Source of the DNA: an uncultured Eubacteriales bacterium
GTDB taxonomy: Bacteria; Bacillota; Clostridia; Oscillospirales; CAG-272
Length of the DNA stretch: 15,736 nucleotides
NCBI GenBank assembly: GCA_900321265.1
Contig: ONVJ01000021.1
Span: 1-15,736 of the forward strand
Reading direction: 5' to 3'
Under the pieces are notes generated by a model, which worked only from the letters and a program-made list of their open reading frames with translations, was not told where the DNA came from and ran no database searches. Shown in pieces: positions 1-7,005 of this stretch. Both the position numbers and the translations under genes were made by a program. Numbering within the stretch: position 1 is the stretch's first letter; every line of letters starts with the position of its first letter.

Positions 1-111
1 ATAGGGAGCACCGTCTTTCTGTCGCCCGGAGTGCTCGCCTTCATCCTGCTTTCGATACTGATCACGGTGCTGTCATACAGCTCGTTCGGCAGTCCGGGAA
101 CGGGGGGATGA
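1..111 (+). CDS. C-terminal end of an unidentified membrane protein (5' truncated)
   Basis: Frame 1 is open from the window edge to a TGA at 109-111 and encodes the last 36 residues of a protein. They contain one hydrophobic stretch (about residues 9-27 of the visible part, rich in Leu, Ile and Val) and a short Ser/Gly/Pro tail, so the protein probably ends with a transmembrane helix. Only 6 nt separate it from the penicillin-binding protein gene, which suggests one operon. An FtsW/RodA-type SEDS protein is a common neighbour upstream of class B penicillin-binding proteins, but the typical SEDS C-terminal motif with GGSS is not visible here, so I do not assign that function. Confidence 0.6.
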   Translation: MGSTVFLSPGVLAFILLSILITVLSYSSFGSPGTGG

Positions 112-117
112 CGTAAG

Positions 118-2286
118 ATGGCGAAGAAGAAAAACAAGGAAGAGGCGCTGCCGAAGCAGGAAGGACTCGGCCCCGTGCGGACCGAGGCGTCGTCCGAGAG
201 TCTGGAGAGCGGATCGGGAGGACCGAGGCTCTACCGGATCATCATCGTCTTCGCGCTGTTTCTGACGGCGGCGGTGATATGGTCGGTCTTTCTTATCGGG
301 ACACTTTTCGGGGAATCCGGAGACAGTCCGGAGGATGAAACCGAGGAGTTCACCGAGAGAGAGGTGGCGATCAGGGCGGTCAGAGGTGAGATCTTCGACT
401 GCAACCGGAAGCCGCTGGTCACGAACGTCTATTCCTACGGTCTGGAGCTCGACTATTCGGCCTTTCCGTCGGGATACGCGGCGCAGAACGAGAGCCTCTC
501 CCGTCTTCTTGACATAGTGGACGGCTTCGGGATCCGGGACCTTATGCTAACGAGCGGATTTCCCTTCGTCGGGACCTATCCCGAGCTGGAATACGACAGC
601 GAACTGCTTTCAGGCAGCATAGCGAAGGGGCGTTTCGACAGGATAAGGGAACTTCTGGGGCTCCCCGAGGAGGTCGGCGCGCCCGAGTTCGCCGCGAAGC
701 TCGCAGAATATTACCGTCTGACGGATAAGGACGGGGAACCGCTCTACGGGATGGAGCGGATGACCGATCTTGTAAGGATCAGATACGAGATGGAGGCGAT
801 CCGCTTCTCGAAGGCGGAGCCCTATCCGATGCTTTCGGGGATCGGGATAAAGGAAATAACCGCTTTCCGTGAGAGCGGGATATCCTTCGCGGTGATAACC
901 GTGTCCTATACCAGACAGTACGAATATCCGGGTTACGCGTCGCATATCCTGGGGCGTATCGGAAAGATACAGGCCGAGAACGCCGAGTATTATACCTCTC
1001 TCGGGTATCCTGTGACCGCCGTCGTCGGCATCGACGGCTGCGAAAAGGCCTTTGAAAACTACCTTCGCGGCGTCGACGGCATAATGAAGGTCACCGAGGA
1101 CATGGACGGTCATACCGTAAAGACCGAAATTATCAAGGAACCCGAGCCCGGCCTCGACGTCATACTGACGATCGATATCGATCTCCAGATCGCCGCCGAG
1201 CACGCGCTTGCGGACAATATCGGCTACGTTATCGAAAAGGCCGCCGCGTCTGGCAAGCAGTTCGAGGGAGAAGACTGCGACTGCGGGGCGCTGGTCGCCG
1301 AGCGTATCGGGACGGGCGAGCTGCTCGCGGTTGCATCCTATCCGACCTTCGATCTGTCAACCTTCTCGCAGGATTACTCTCTGCTGATCGAGGACGCGCG
1401 AAGGCCGCTCTTCAACCGCGCCCTGAACGGGACCTACGCCTGCGGCTCGACCTTCAAGATCGGGATCGCGGTCGGCGCGCTGACCGACGGGACGCTGATG
1501 GCCGACGGCAAGCCCTTTACGAGCCAGACCAAGATCATGACCGAGGGAAAATACACCTACTACGAGGACTACCAGCCCGAATGCTGGATCTATACCGGAA
1601 GCCGGTCAAAGCACGGACTCATCGACGTCACCCGGGCGATCCAGGTCTCCTGCAACTGCTTTTTCTATGAGGTCGGCAGGCTGATGGAGATCGGGAACAT
1701 CAACAAGTACTGCGTATACTACGGGCTCGGGCAGCCGACGGGGATCGAGCTCGACGAATCGACCGGCGTCCTCGCGGATCCCGCATACACCTCGAAGATG
1801 GGCGTCCCGTGGACCGGCGGTCTGACGATACAGACTGCCATCGGTCAGGGATACAACCGCTTCACGCCGATCCAGCTGGCAAACTATATGTGCACCGTCA
1901 TCGACGGCGGAAAGAGATACAGTCTCAGGATACTGAAGGAGGTCAGGCATTTCGGAGGAGAGCTTGAGGAGGCGACGAGCCCCGAGATCCTTTCAAGCTT
2001 CGTTATGACCTCCGATACGCTCGAGACGATCCGCGGCGCCATGAGCAAGGTCGTCGACGAGAACGCGGCGGTCACCGCCTTCGACGGGTTCGGGGTGAAG
2101 GTCGGCGGAAAGACGGGATCGGCTCAGGTGACGGGGCAGAGCAGCAACGCCGTGTTCATCTCCTTCGCTCCGCTTGACGACCCCGAGATCGCCGTTTCCT
2201 GCGTGCTTGAAAGAGGCGCGCACGGAGCCAACGCCGCGGTCGGTGTCAGGCAGTTCATGGAGTACTATTTCGGCCGCGGAGAGTAA
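118..2286 (+). CDS. Class B penicillin-binding protein (peptidoglycan D,D-transpeptidase)
   Basis: This 722-residue protein should cross-link peptidoglycan outside the membrane, working with a SEDS glycosyltransferase (FtsW or RodA). A short basic cytoplasmic tail precedes one membrane anchor at about residues 41-65. A dimerisation-type domain follows, starting near residue 88 with RGEIFD, close to the family's RGxIxDRNG. The C-terminal half is the transpeptidase domain with all three catalytic motifs: STFK at 444-447 (Ser444 nucleophile), SCN at 511-513 and KTGS at 665-668. No PASTA domain is visible. The ATG at 118 has a G-rich stretch about 9 nt upstream and sits 6 nt after the preceding gene. 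Length and motifs are normal for FtsI/PBP2-like proteins; whether it serves division, elongation or sporulation cannot be told from sequence. Confidence 0.95.
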   Translation: MAKKKNKEEALPKQEGLGPVRTEASSESLESGSGGPRLYRIIIVFALFLTAAVIWSVFLIGTLFGESGDSPEDETEEFTEREVAIRAVRGEIFDCNRKPLVTNVYSYGLELDYSAFPSGYAAQNESLSRLLDIVDGFGIRDLMLTSGFPFVGTYPELEYDSELLSGSIAKGRFDRIRELLGLPEEVGAPEFAAKLAEYYRLTDKDGEPLYGMERMTDLVRIRYEMEAIRFSKAEPYPMLSGIGIKEITAFRESGISFAVITVSYTRQYEYPGYASHILGRIGKIQAENAEYYTSLGYPVTAVVGIDGCEKAFENYLRGVDGIMKVTEDMDGHTVKTEIIKEPEPGLDVILTIDIDLQIAAEHALADNIGYVIEKAAASGKQFEGEDCDCGALVAERIGTGELLAVASYPTFDLSTFSQDYSLLIEDARRPLFNRALNGTYACGSTFKIGIAVGALTDGTLMADGKPFTSQTKIMTEGKYTYYEDYQPECWIYTGSRSKHGLIDVTRAIQVSCNCFFYEVGRLMEIGNINKYCVYYGLGQPTGIELDESTGVLADPAYTSKMGVPWTGGLTIQTAIGQGYNRFTPIQLANYMCTVIDGGKRYSLRILKEVRHFGGELEEATSPEILSSFVMTSDTLETIRGAMSKVVDENAAVTAFDGFGVKVGGKTGSAQVTGQSSNAVFISFAPLDDPEIAVSCVLERGAHGANAAVGVRQFMEYYFGRGE

Positions 2287-2301
2287 AAAAACTAAAAAAA
2301 T

Positions 2302-2345
2302 TCAGGGCTGAAAAAACTCGCTTTCTGAGTTTTTTTCAGCCCTGA
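2302..2345. terminator. Long hairpin, probable bidirectional terminator
   Basis: An 18/19-nt inverted repeat (outer arm TCAGGGCTG, inner A6-CTC, with one extra T in the right arm) surrounds a 7-nt loop. It lies between the stop codons of the convergent penicillin-binding protein and carboxypeptidase genes. The inner part, an A-tract, a short GC stem and then T7, reads as an intrinsic terminator on either strand. The outer stem of TCAGGGC pairs beyond the T-tract. Confidence 0.85.
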
Positions 2346-2370
2346 TGTTATATTCCCGGACCGGGAAAAA

Positions 2371-4413
2371 TCAGCTTCTTCCGTCTGTAATATATGCTAC
2401 ATATTCCTCAAGACAGAAGCCGTATTCCTGCATGACGGCGGCGTGATACTGGCCGACGAAGCGCCAGTGACAGGGCTCTGCGGCCCTTCCGGTGATCTTT
2501 TCCTTTCCCTGCGGGAATCTCTCGACGAAGCCGAATTTGTAGGCGTTGTCGCGGAGCCAGCGGTATGCCTCGGTACTGCCGAAGGCCTTCTCGCCGCCCG
2601 ATCCCCAGAGGTCTGCAGCCAGCCCGGTCTGATGGTCGGAGGTCCCGCCCTCGGGACAGTATGAGGTGGCGACCCGTGTGCCGTCGGAGATCGTCAGGAC
2701 GGTCTTTCCCAGGTTGATATAGGTGCTTTCGAGATATGCTTTTCCCAGTACGGAATATGCCGCGTCCGAAAAGTATTTCCCGTTGACCGAGTAGTTGTAG
2801 CTGTAATAGTAGCGTTCGGTGAAGAGGGCGTTGCCGAAGGAGTCGCTCTGTGTCTTGTATGACACGTAGGCTCTTCCCGCGAAGACGTCGTCGAATCCCT
2901 CGGCGTGCATCTCGACGAAGAGCGCCTCAAGCGATTTTTCGGCGTTTCTCTCCATCTGCAGACTTCTCCCCGACCTGGCGTTGAGGACGGCGGTCATATC
3001 CGAGGGTACGAAACTTCCGTCATCCCTGTTTGCGGAATTGATCACCAGAATGTAGGCGTTCCTGTCCTGCGGGTTCATATATTTCTGGTAGGACGACAGA
3101 TCGGTCTTGTAGGTATATACGATATTGTCGTCTCCGAGGAGCAGCCAGCCGGTCGGCAGCGAGTCCTTGTCCACCCGCTCAAGAGTGCCTGCCGGCTTCA
3201 GAAGGAATCCCGGAGTGACGGGAAGCCCGTCAGCGTCCTTGACTGCGGAGATAGTTATGCCGGTGATGAGCCTCTGTCCGGAGCCGCCGTCGCTCCCGCC
3301 GTCACCGGTCTCCTCGATTTCCCCGTAGGTGAATTCGACATCCACGCCGGTCATATAGGTCCTGACAAAGCTCAGAGGGACCGAGACCGTCTGTTTCCCC
3401 AGCCTTGCGGGGCCTTCCATTATTACCCGCGTCCCGTTGACGTCGGCTGTCCTGTCGTCGGCAGAGAAGACGGCGTACTCCCCGTTAGGCGACGTGAACC
3501 TGATCTGTTTCGAATCTCCGGTCACCGAAAGCCCGCAGAGCTTTGCGATCCCGGTGATATCGGTGTAGATGACGCCTCCGTATACCAGCTCCTTCGCCTT
3601 CTGCTTCCTGTTTCTGGAAGAGCCGACGGTATAGACGATAGTTTTCGTCATGCCTGCAGTGTCGGCCTTGAGGAAGGTGACGAAGGAGGCGGCGACGACG
3701 GCAGAGACCAGAAGGAGGATTATCAGCAGGTAGGCGAAGAAGCGCCCGGCGTAACGGCGGCAGACCCTGAGGGCGAAGGCGAGTTTTTCGCGAATCCTTT
3801 CGGCGCGCTCCCTTGCGGCGGCGCGGGCAAGATCGGCCTTTTCCTCGCGGATCCTCCGCAGGCGCTCCTTTTCCGCCTCCTTCGCCGCACGCTCGGCCGC
3901 TTTTTCCTTCGCGAGCCGCTCGTTTCTGGCCCTTTTTTCGGCGGCCGCGGCGGCTTTTGCCTCTTCTTCCTTTCTGAGCCTTTCACGGAAGGCGGCTTCC
4001 TCCGCCTTTTTTTCGTTTTCCCTCTGTGCGCGGAGCATTTCGGGTGAGATCCGGGCGGGATCTGAGTTTCCTCTGCCCGAACCCTTCTCCTGCGGGGCCG
4101 CATGACCGGTCCGGTCGGCAGGTGTGCGCGCCGCAGGCGCTCTTGATCCGGGACGCGCGGAGGCGTCTTTTTCCGGAACTCTTCCGTCCGGGGACGCGGA
4201 TGAGGCTGCCGGAGCAGCCGCGCCGCGGGCCGGCGTCACGCGGGTCCGGGGATCTGTTCCGGATATGGCTCTTCGCCTGGCTTCTGTCTTCGATATCGCG
4301 GAGAGGACACTCGCGTCGACTCCGACCTGAGTCTTTCTTCCCGATCCGGCGGAGGCATTCTCCGGCGAATTCCTGTTTCCGCCGGCGGAAACTGTTCTGT
4401 TTTTATCGTCCAT
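2371..4413 (-). CDS. Membrane-anchored VanY/DacB-type D-alanyl-D-alanine carboxypeptidase (M15B family)
   Basis: This 680-residue protein should remove the terminal D-Ala from peptidoglycan stem peptides on the outer face of the membrane. The C-terminal domain carries the zinc peptidase signatures SDHQTGLAADLWG (ligands His594 and Asp601) and EPCHWRFVG (catalytic Glu646, ligand His649). The usual Trp before His is Cys648 here. Residues 1-120 are low-complexity (Ala, Pro, Ser, Arg) and about 125-215 form a highly charged Ala/Glu/Lys/Arg helix. Residues 225-248 are one transmembrane segment. About 270-365 resemble a copper amine oxidase N-terminal-like stalk domain. An ideal AAAGGAG (4427-4421), six to seven bases before the ATG at 4413, fixes the start. 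It is last in a minus-strand cluster, 51 nt after the methyltransferase gene. The extended cytoplasmic part is unusual for a carboxypeptidase. Confidence 0.9.
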   Translation of the reverse strand: MDDKNRTVSAGGNRNSPENASAGSGRKTQVGVDASVLSAISKTEARRRAISGTDPRTRVTPARGAAAPAASSASPDGRVPEKDASARPGSRAPAARTPADRTGHAAPQEKGSGRGNSDPARISPEMLRAQRENEKKAEEAAFRERLRKEEEAKAAAAAEKRARNERLAKEKAAERAAKEAEKERLRRIREEKADLARAAARERAERIREKLAFALRVCRRYAGRFFAYLLIILLLVSAVVAASFVTFLKADTAGMTKTIVYTVGSSRNRKQKAKELVYGGVIYTDITGIAKLCGLSVTGDSKQIRFTSPNGEYAVFSADDRTADVNGTRVIMEGPARLGKQTVSVPLSFVRTYMTGVDVEFTYGEIEETGDGGSDGGSGQRLITGITISAVKDADGLPVTPGFLLKPAGTLERVDKDSLPTGWLLLGDDNIVYTYKTDLSSYQKYMNPQDRNAYILVINSANRDDGSFVPSDMTAVLNARSGRSLQMERNAEKSLEALFVEMHAEGFDDVFAGRAYVSYKTQSDSFGNALFTERYYYSYNYSVNGKYFSDAAYSVLGKAYLESTYINLGKTVLTISDGTRVATSYCPEGGTSDHQTGLAADLWGSGGEKAFGSTEAYRWLRDNAYKFGFVERFPQGKEKITGRAAEPCHWRFVGQYHAAVMQEYGFCLEEYVAYITDGRS

Positions 4414-4419
4414 AAGCTG

Positions 4420-4427
4420 CCTCCTTT
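4420..4427 (-). promoter_or_regulatory. Strong ribosome binding site of the carboxypeptidase gene
   Basis: On the minus strand AAAGGAGG lies six bases upstream of the ATG at 4413. It is a near-perfect Shine-Dalgarno sequence and confirms that the long low-complexity N-terminus is translated. Confidence 0.85.
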
Positions 4428-4464
4428 CCGCGTATCGGCGCGATATCCCGGGGTGCTTCCCGGG

Positions 4465-5016
4465 TCATTTGGTCTCTATCAGGAAGAAATAAGGGGATGA
4501 CGGCGAGTTGACGATGCAGATCTTCGTCACGCAGATCCGGTGCCTCGACAGGCCGGAGAAGTACTCTTCAAGGAGTTTTCCTTCGGCGTCGCCCTCGGCG
4601 TGTCCGGGGTAGACGGCGACGGTAAGGCAGGAATCCCGGTCGAGAAGACCGATCGCGCCTTCGACAGCGGGAAGCGTTGTCTCCCTGAGGGTGGTGATGC
4701 TCTTGTCGCCGCCCGGGAGCCAGCCGAGGTTGAACATCCCCGCGCGGATCTTTCCGCCGATATAATCGGCCGCCAGATGGTGCGAGGCGCGGATCAGAGT
4801 CCAGTTTTCGGGGGCTCCCGCCTCTTTGAGGCGAGCCTCGGTGGAGTCGAGGGCGGCCTGCTGGATGTCGAAGGCGAAGACATGGCCCGACGGGCCAACG
4901 GTCTCTGAGAGGAAGAGAGTGTCGTGGCCGTTCCCCATCGTGAAATCCGCCGCGGTGTCCCCCTCGTGAAGGTGAGTCAGTATGAACTGCTTGTGAAGGC
5001 TGAGAAGGTCGATCAT
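4465..5016 (-). CDS. mnmM: YtqB/MnmM-type SAM-dependent tRNA methyltransferase
   Basis: This 183-residue class I methyltransferase belongs to the YtqB (rRNA_methylase-like) family. The Bacillus subtilis member is known as MnmM, which methylates 5-aminomethyluridine derivatives at the tRNA wobble position. Visible motifs are the SAM-binding DFTMGNGHDT (residues 24-33), the acidic end of strand 2 at FAFDI (47-51), the family signature NLGWLPGGDK (96-105) and VYPGHAEG (135-142). The length matches the family. Its ATG overlaps the stop of the DUF6062-like gene by 4 nt (ATGA), which suggests translational coupling. A GAGAGGAG-like site lies about 13 nt upstream, a rather long spacing. The symbol rests on family signature; the modified nucleoside in this organism is inferred. 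Confidence 0.88.
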   Translation of the reverse strand: MIDLLSLHKQFILTHLHEGDTAADFTMGNGHDTLFLSETVGPSGHVFAFDIQQAALDSTEARLKEAGAPENWTLIRASHHLAADYIGGKIRAGMFNLGWLPGGDKSITTLRETTLPAVEGAIGLLDRDSCLTVAVYPGHAEGDAEGKLLEEYFSGLSRHRICVTKICIVNSPSSPYFFLIETK

Positions 5017-5711
5017 CTGACGTTGACGTCTCCTCTCAGGAATTTCAGCGCGCGCTCGACCGAATCCTTCGAGTTGCCCCAGGGCTCCTCCGAATATCTG
5101 TAATCGAACTTTTTGCAGAACCAGGAGATGTCCTCCCTGAGCGAGTCGAAATAGGGAAGCACGACCTCCGACGCGGCCCTTGCGAACTCCCCGTTCATCT
5201 TACGGTTCAGCCTGACCTTCGCCGCCTCGAGCATCGATCTCCAGTGCGGCAGACAGAAGTATGGCTGGGAGGAGAACTTGACTCTGAAGTCCGGATCGTT
5301 CTCCCAGATGTAGATCAGGTTCTCGATCATATGCGTATAGTTGGAGGCGATCCTCCGGCAGACGTAGCAGCTTCCCTCGAGTTCTTCGATACGGTGCCTC
5401 GCGCGGGAGCCGGGAACGAGCAGGGGAAGATCGCCGACCTCCGAGCGCAGCTCGTCAAGGTGGCTCTCGAGAGTCAGCGCCATCCCCAGGCGGTTCTTGC
5501 GGTTGAACATTATGCCGCTGTGGACCGGGCAGAAGCCCTCTTTGTTGGTTTTTATCCTGACGTCGGGCTCCATCATCGAGGCGCCGAGGATAAGGTCGAT
5601 CTCGTTCTCCTCGAGCATCCGGCAGAGTGAGCATACCGGGCAGCCCTGCTTCGGATCTTTGAGGGAGGCGTCGAAATGCTCGTTTATCGGTATTGTGTAG
5701 ATTTGTTCCAT
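5013..5711 (-). CDS. DUF6062-like protein with two Cys/His modules
   Basis: This 232-residue soluble protein has no signal peptide or membrane segment. It looks like the uncharacterised DUF6062 family of Clostridia, notably in its C-terminal segment WFCKKFDYRYSEEPWGNSKD (residues 197-216). Two similar units are visible: CPVC at 24-27 followed by CPVH at 61-64, and CYVC at 115-118 followed by CLPH at 153-156. Each gives a CxxC...CxxH set that could bind a zinc ion, though binding is inferred. It is first in a minus-strand cluster and overlaps the mnmM start by 4 nt, so the two are probably made together. The ATG at 5711 has GAAAGG about 9 nt upstream. The function is unknown; the link to tRNA modification comes only from gene position. 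Confidence 0.8.
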   Translation of the reverse strand: MEQIYTIPINEHFDASLKDPKQGCPVCSLCRMLEENEIDLILGASMMEPDVRIKTNKEGFCPVHSGIMFNRKNRLGMALTLESHLDELRSEVGDLPLLVPGSRARHRIEELEGSCYVCRRIASNYTHMIENLIYIWENDPDFRVKFSSQPYFCLPHWRSMLEAAKVRLNRKMNGEFARAASEVVLPYFDSLREDISWFCKKFDYRYSEEPWGNSKDSVERALKFLRGDVNVR

Positions 5712-5717
5712 CTATGC

Positions 5718-5746
5718 TTGCCTTTCTGTCGGATATGAGTTATAAT
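5718..5746 (+). promoter_or_regulatory. Sigma-A-type promoter for the OGG-like glycosylase
   Basis: TTGCCT (5718-5723) and a perfect TATAAT (5741-5746) are separated by exactly 17 bp. Transcription would start near 5753, so an ATG at 5755 would be leaderless and the ATG at 5824 is the better start. On the opposite strand the same AT-rich core reads TATTAT (5747-5742) and could serve as the -10 of the divergent DUF6062-mnmM cluster, but I see no good -35 there. Confidence 0.7.
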
Positions 5747-5823
5747 ATTCGTGTATGACGCGGACAGGTGCCGCAGAAATATGTCGCGCACCGATCGGCG
5801 GCGCAGTAAGTTGGGAGAAGAGA

Positions 5824-6720
5824 ATGGACTATACCGGGCTTGAATTCGGAAAAGAGGGCGGAGCGGAATACGCGCGGTTCTTTGTGAACTCGCATTTTGA
5901 CGCCGACAGGATCTTTGACTGCGGTCAGTGCTTCAGATTCGGCAGGATCGTATCCGCCGACGGATATCCCGAATGGGGCGGAGTGGCGTTCGGAAGGTAT
6001 ATCTCGGTGCGGCAGACGGGAAGGGAAGTGACGCTTTTCGGGACCGGCGGGGAGGATTTTTTCGGTATCTGGGAAAAATACCTCGGCCTCGACGCCGACT
6101 ACGGAGAAATTAACCGCGACATCCTTTCAAGGTCGGACAATCCCGCACTTGCCGAGGCGGTCGCCTGCGAGGACGGAATAAGGATCCTGGCTCAGGACCC
6201 CTGGGAAACTCTCTGCAGCTTCATTATCTCACAGAACAATAACATACCGAGGATAAAACACCTGACAGAGGCGCTCTGCGAAAGCGCGGGGAGTCCCTTC
6301 GATCCGGGCGGCATGAGGTCGCACGGCGCTCCGGAGGTCTGCTATTCCTTCCCGGATCCTGAGGCGGTGAGCCGTCTGGGCATCGATAAGCTCCGGGAGA
6401 TGAAGACTGGCTTCAGGGCGGGATACATCCAGGGTGCCGCCCAGGACATATCGTCGGGCAGGCTCATGCTCGGAGCTGTCGCCTCCGCGCCGTCGACGGC
6501 TGATGCCGCTTCGATGCTCGTCCGGCTCAGGGGAGTCGGCCCGAAGGTCGCCGCCTGCACGCTGCTTTTCGGCTTCGGAAGGCTTGACGCCTTTCCGGTC
6601 GATGTCTGGGTAAAGAGGGTTATCGCGAAGTACTTCGGAGATGGATTCCGGGCTGAAGAGCTCGGAAGCTACGCGGGGATCGCCCAGCAGTACCTGTTCA
6701 GGCACGAGAGGGGCTTCTGA
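5824..6720 (+). CDS. OGG1-type 8-oxoguanine DNA glycosylase/AP lyase
   Basis: The protein (298 residues from this start) is a bifunctional base-excision repair enzyme that removes oxidised guanine from DNA and cuts the abasic site. The N-terminal domain carries FDCGQCFRF (residues 31-39), as in OGG1. The C-terminal helix-hairpin-helix GPD region has LRGVGPKVAACTLLFG, with the Schiff-base lysine at Lys241, and FPVDVW with the catalytic Asp260. No iron-sulfur cysteine cluster is seen at the C-terminus, unlike MutY or Nth. The frame is open to an ATG at 5755 (321 residues), but the promoter -10 lies directly before that codon. The ATG at 5824 follows GGGAG by a suitable distance and begins just before the conserved domain. 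It appears to be a single-gene unit, with a terminator downstream. Confidence 0.88.
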   Translation: MDYTGLEFGKEGGAEYARFFVNSHFDADRIFDCGQCFRFGRIVSADGYPEWGGVAFGRYISVRQTGREVTLFGTGGEDFFGIWEKYLGLDADYGEINRDILSRSDNPALAEAVACEDGIRILAQDPWETLCSFIISQNNNIPRIKHLTEALCESAGSPFDPGGMRSHGAPEVCYSFPDPEAVSRLGIDKLREMKTGFRAGYIQGAAQDISSGRLMLGAVASAPSTADAASMLVRLRGVGPKVAACTLLFGFGRLDAFPVDVWVKRVIAKYFGDGFRAEELGSYAGIAQQYLFRHERGF

Positions 6721-6789
6721 GCCTTCACGCAGCCGATAGATTATTATATATTGTTTTCGGGTGAATTTCAAGAGCAAAGATCAAAATTG

Positions 6790-6845
6790 AAAGAAGGGCC
6801 TGATAAAAAACTCGCGTGACGGTTTTTTTCAGTCTCTTCTTTTTT
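6790..6845 (+). terminator. Terminator after the glycosylase gene
   Basis: An imperfect hairpin pairs AAAGAAG (6790-6796), CTGA (6800-6803) and AAAAAAC (6805-6811) with GTTTTTTTCAG (6822-6832) and CTTCTTT (6836-6842), and ends in a T-run (6840-6845). It separates the glycosylase gene from the cdaA promoter. Its core resembles the hairpin at 2302-2345. Confidence 0.7.
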
Positions 6846-6862
6846 ATCGCGGCCAGAAAACT

Positions 6863-6881
6863 ATTGAAAAACCTTTTCAAT
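6863..6881. promoter_or_regulatory. 19-bp palindrome over the cdaA -35 box, candidate operator
   Basis: ATTGAAAA and TTTTCAAT form perfect 8-bp arms around the 3-nt centre ACC. The palindrome covers the whole -35 box and much of the spacer, which is the typical place for a repressor to block RNA polymerase. No repressor gene lies in the window, so the regulator is unknown. Confidence 0.5.
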
Positions 6882-6892
6882 TATGATATAAT
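6864..6892 (+). promoter_or_regulatory. Extended -10 sigma-A-type promoter of the cdaA operon
   Basis: TTGAAA (6864-6869), a 17-bp spacer and TATAAT (6887-6892) preceded by TG at 6884-6885 make a strong extended -10 promoter. Transcription would start near 6899, giving a leader of roughly 100 nt before the cdaA start at 7006. Confidence 0.85.
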
Positions 6893-6899
6893 TATTTAT

Positions 6900-7005
6900 C
6901 TATAACTATTTTCGCGCGGGAGCGGACTGTCCGGACGGAGGCAGTCGGTGTCAGGGGCTTCCGCAGCCCGTCGCGAACGACCGAAGGATGAAAGGACCGG
7001 ATGTC
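6900..7005 (+). other. Leader of cdaA with small hairpins
   Basis: The presumed transcript leader is GC-rich. It contains a possible stem of GACTG with CAGTC around TCCGGACGGAGG (about 6926-6947) and a second stem of GGGCT with AGCCC around TCCGC (about 6955-6969). I recognise no known riboswitch class and no terminator within it. Confidence 0.35.

Noticed and set aside
1..111. FtsW/RodA assignment for the truncated first gene
   Set aside because: Position before a penicillin-binding protein gene suggests it, but the 36 visible residues lack the SEDS C-terminal signature.
2905..4047. Plus-strand open frame (380 codons) opposite the carboxypeptidase
   Set aside because: It is antisense to a gene with clear catalytic motifs and a strong ribosome binding site, and its translation is low-complexity without domains.
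4438..4466. CCCGGG repeats after mnmM as a terminator
   Set aside because: The two CCCGGG boxes can pair, but no T-run follows on the minus strand, and the next gene begins close by with a strong ribosome binding site.
5755..5823. Upstream ATG giving a 321-residue glycosylase
   Set aside because: The -10 box ends at 5746, so this ATG would lie at the transcription start. It has no ribosome binding site, and the added residues do not resemble the family.
6988..7005. Upstream ATG of cdaA
   Set aside because: The purine-rich GAAGG abuts the codon without a spacer, while the ATG at 7006 has AAAGGA nine bases upstream.
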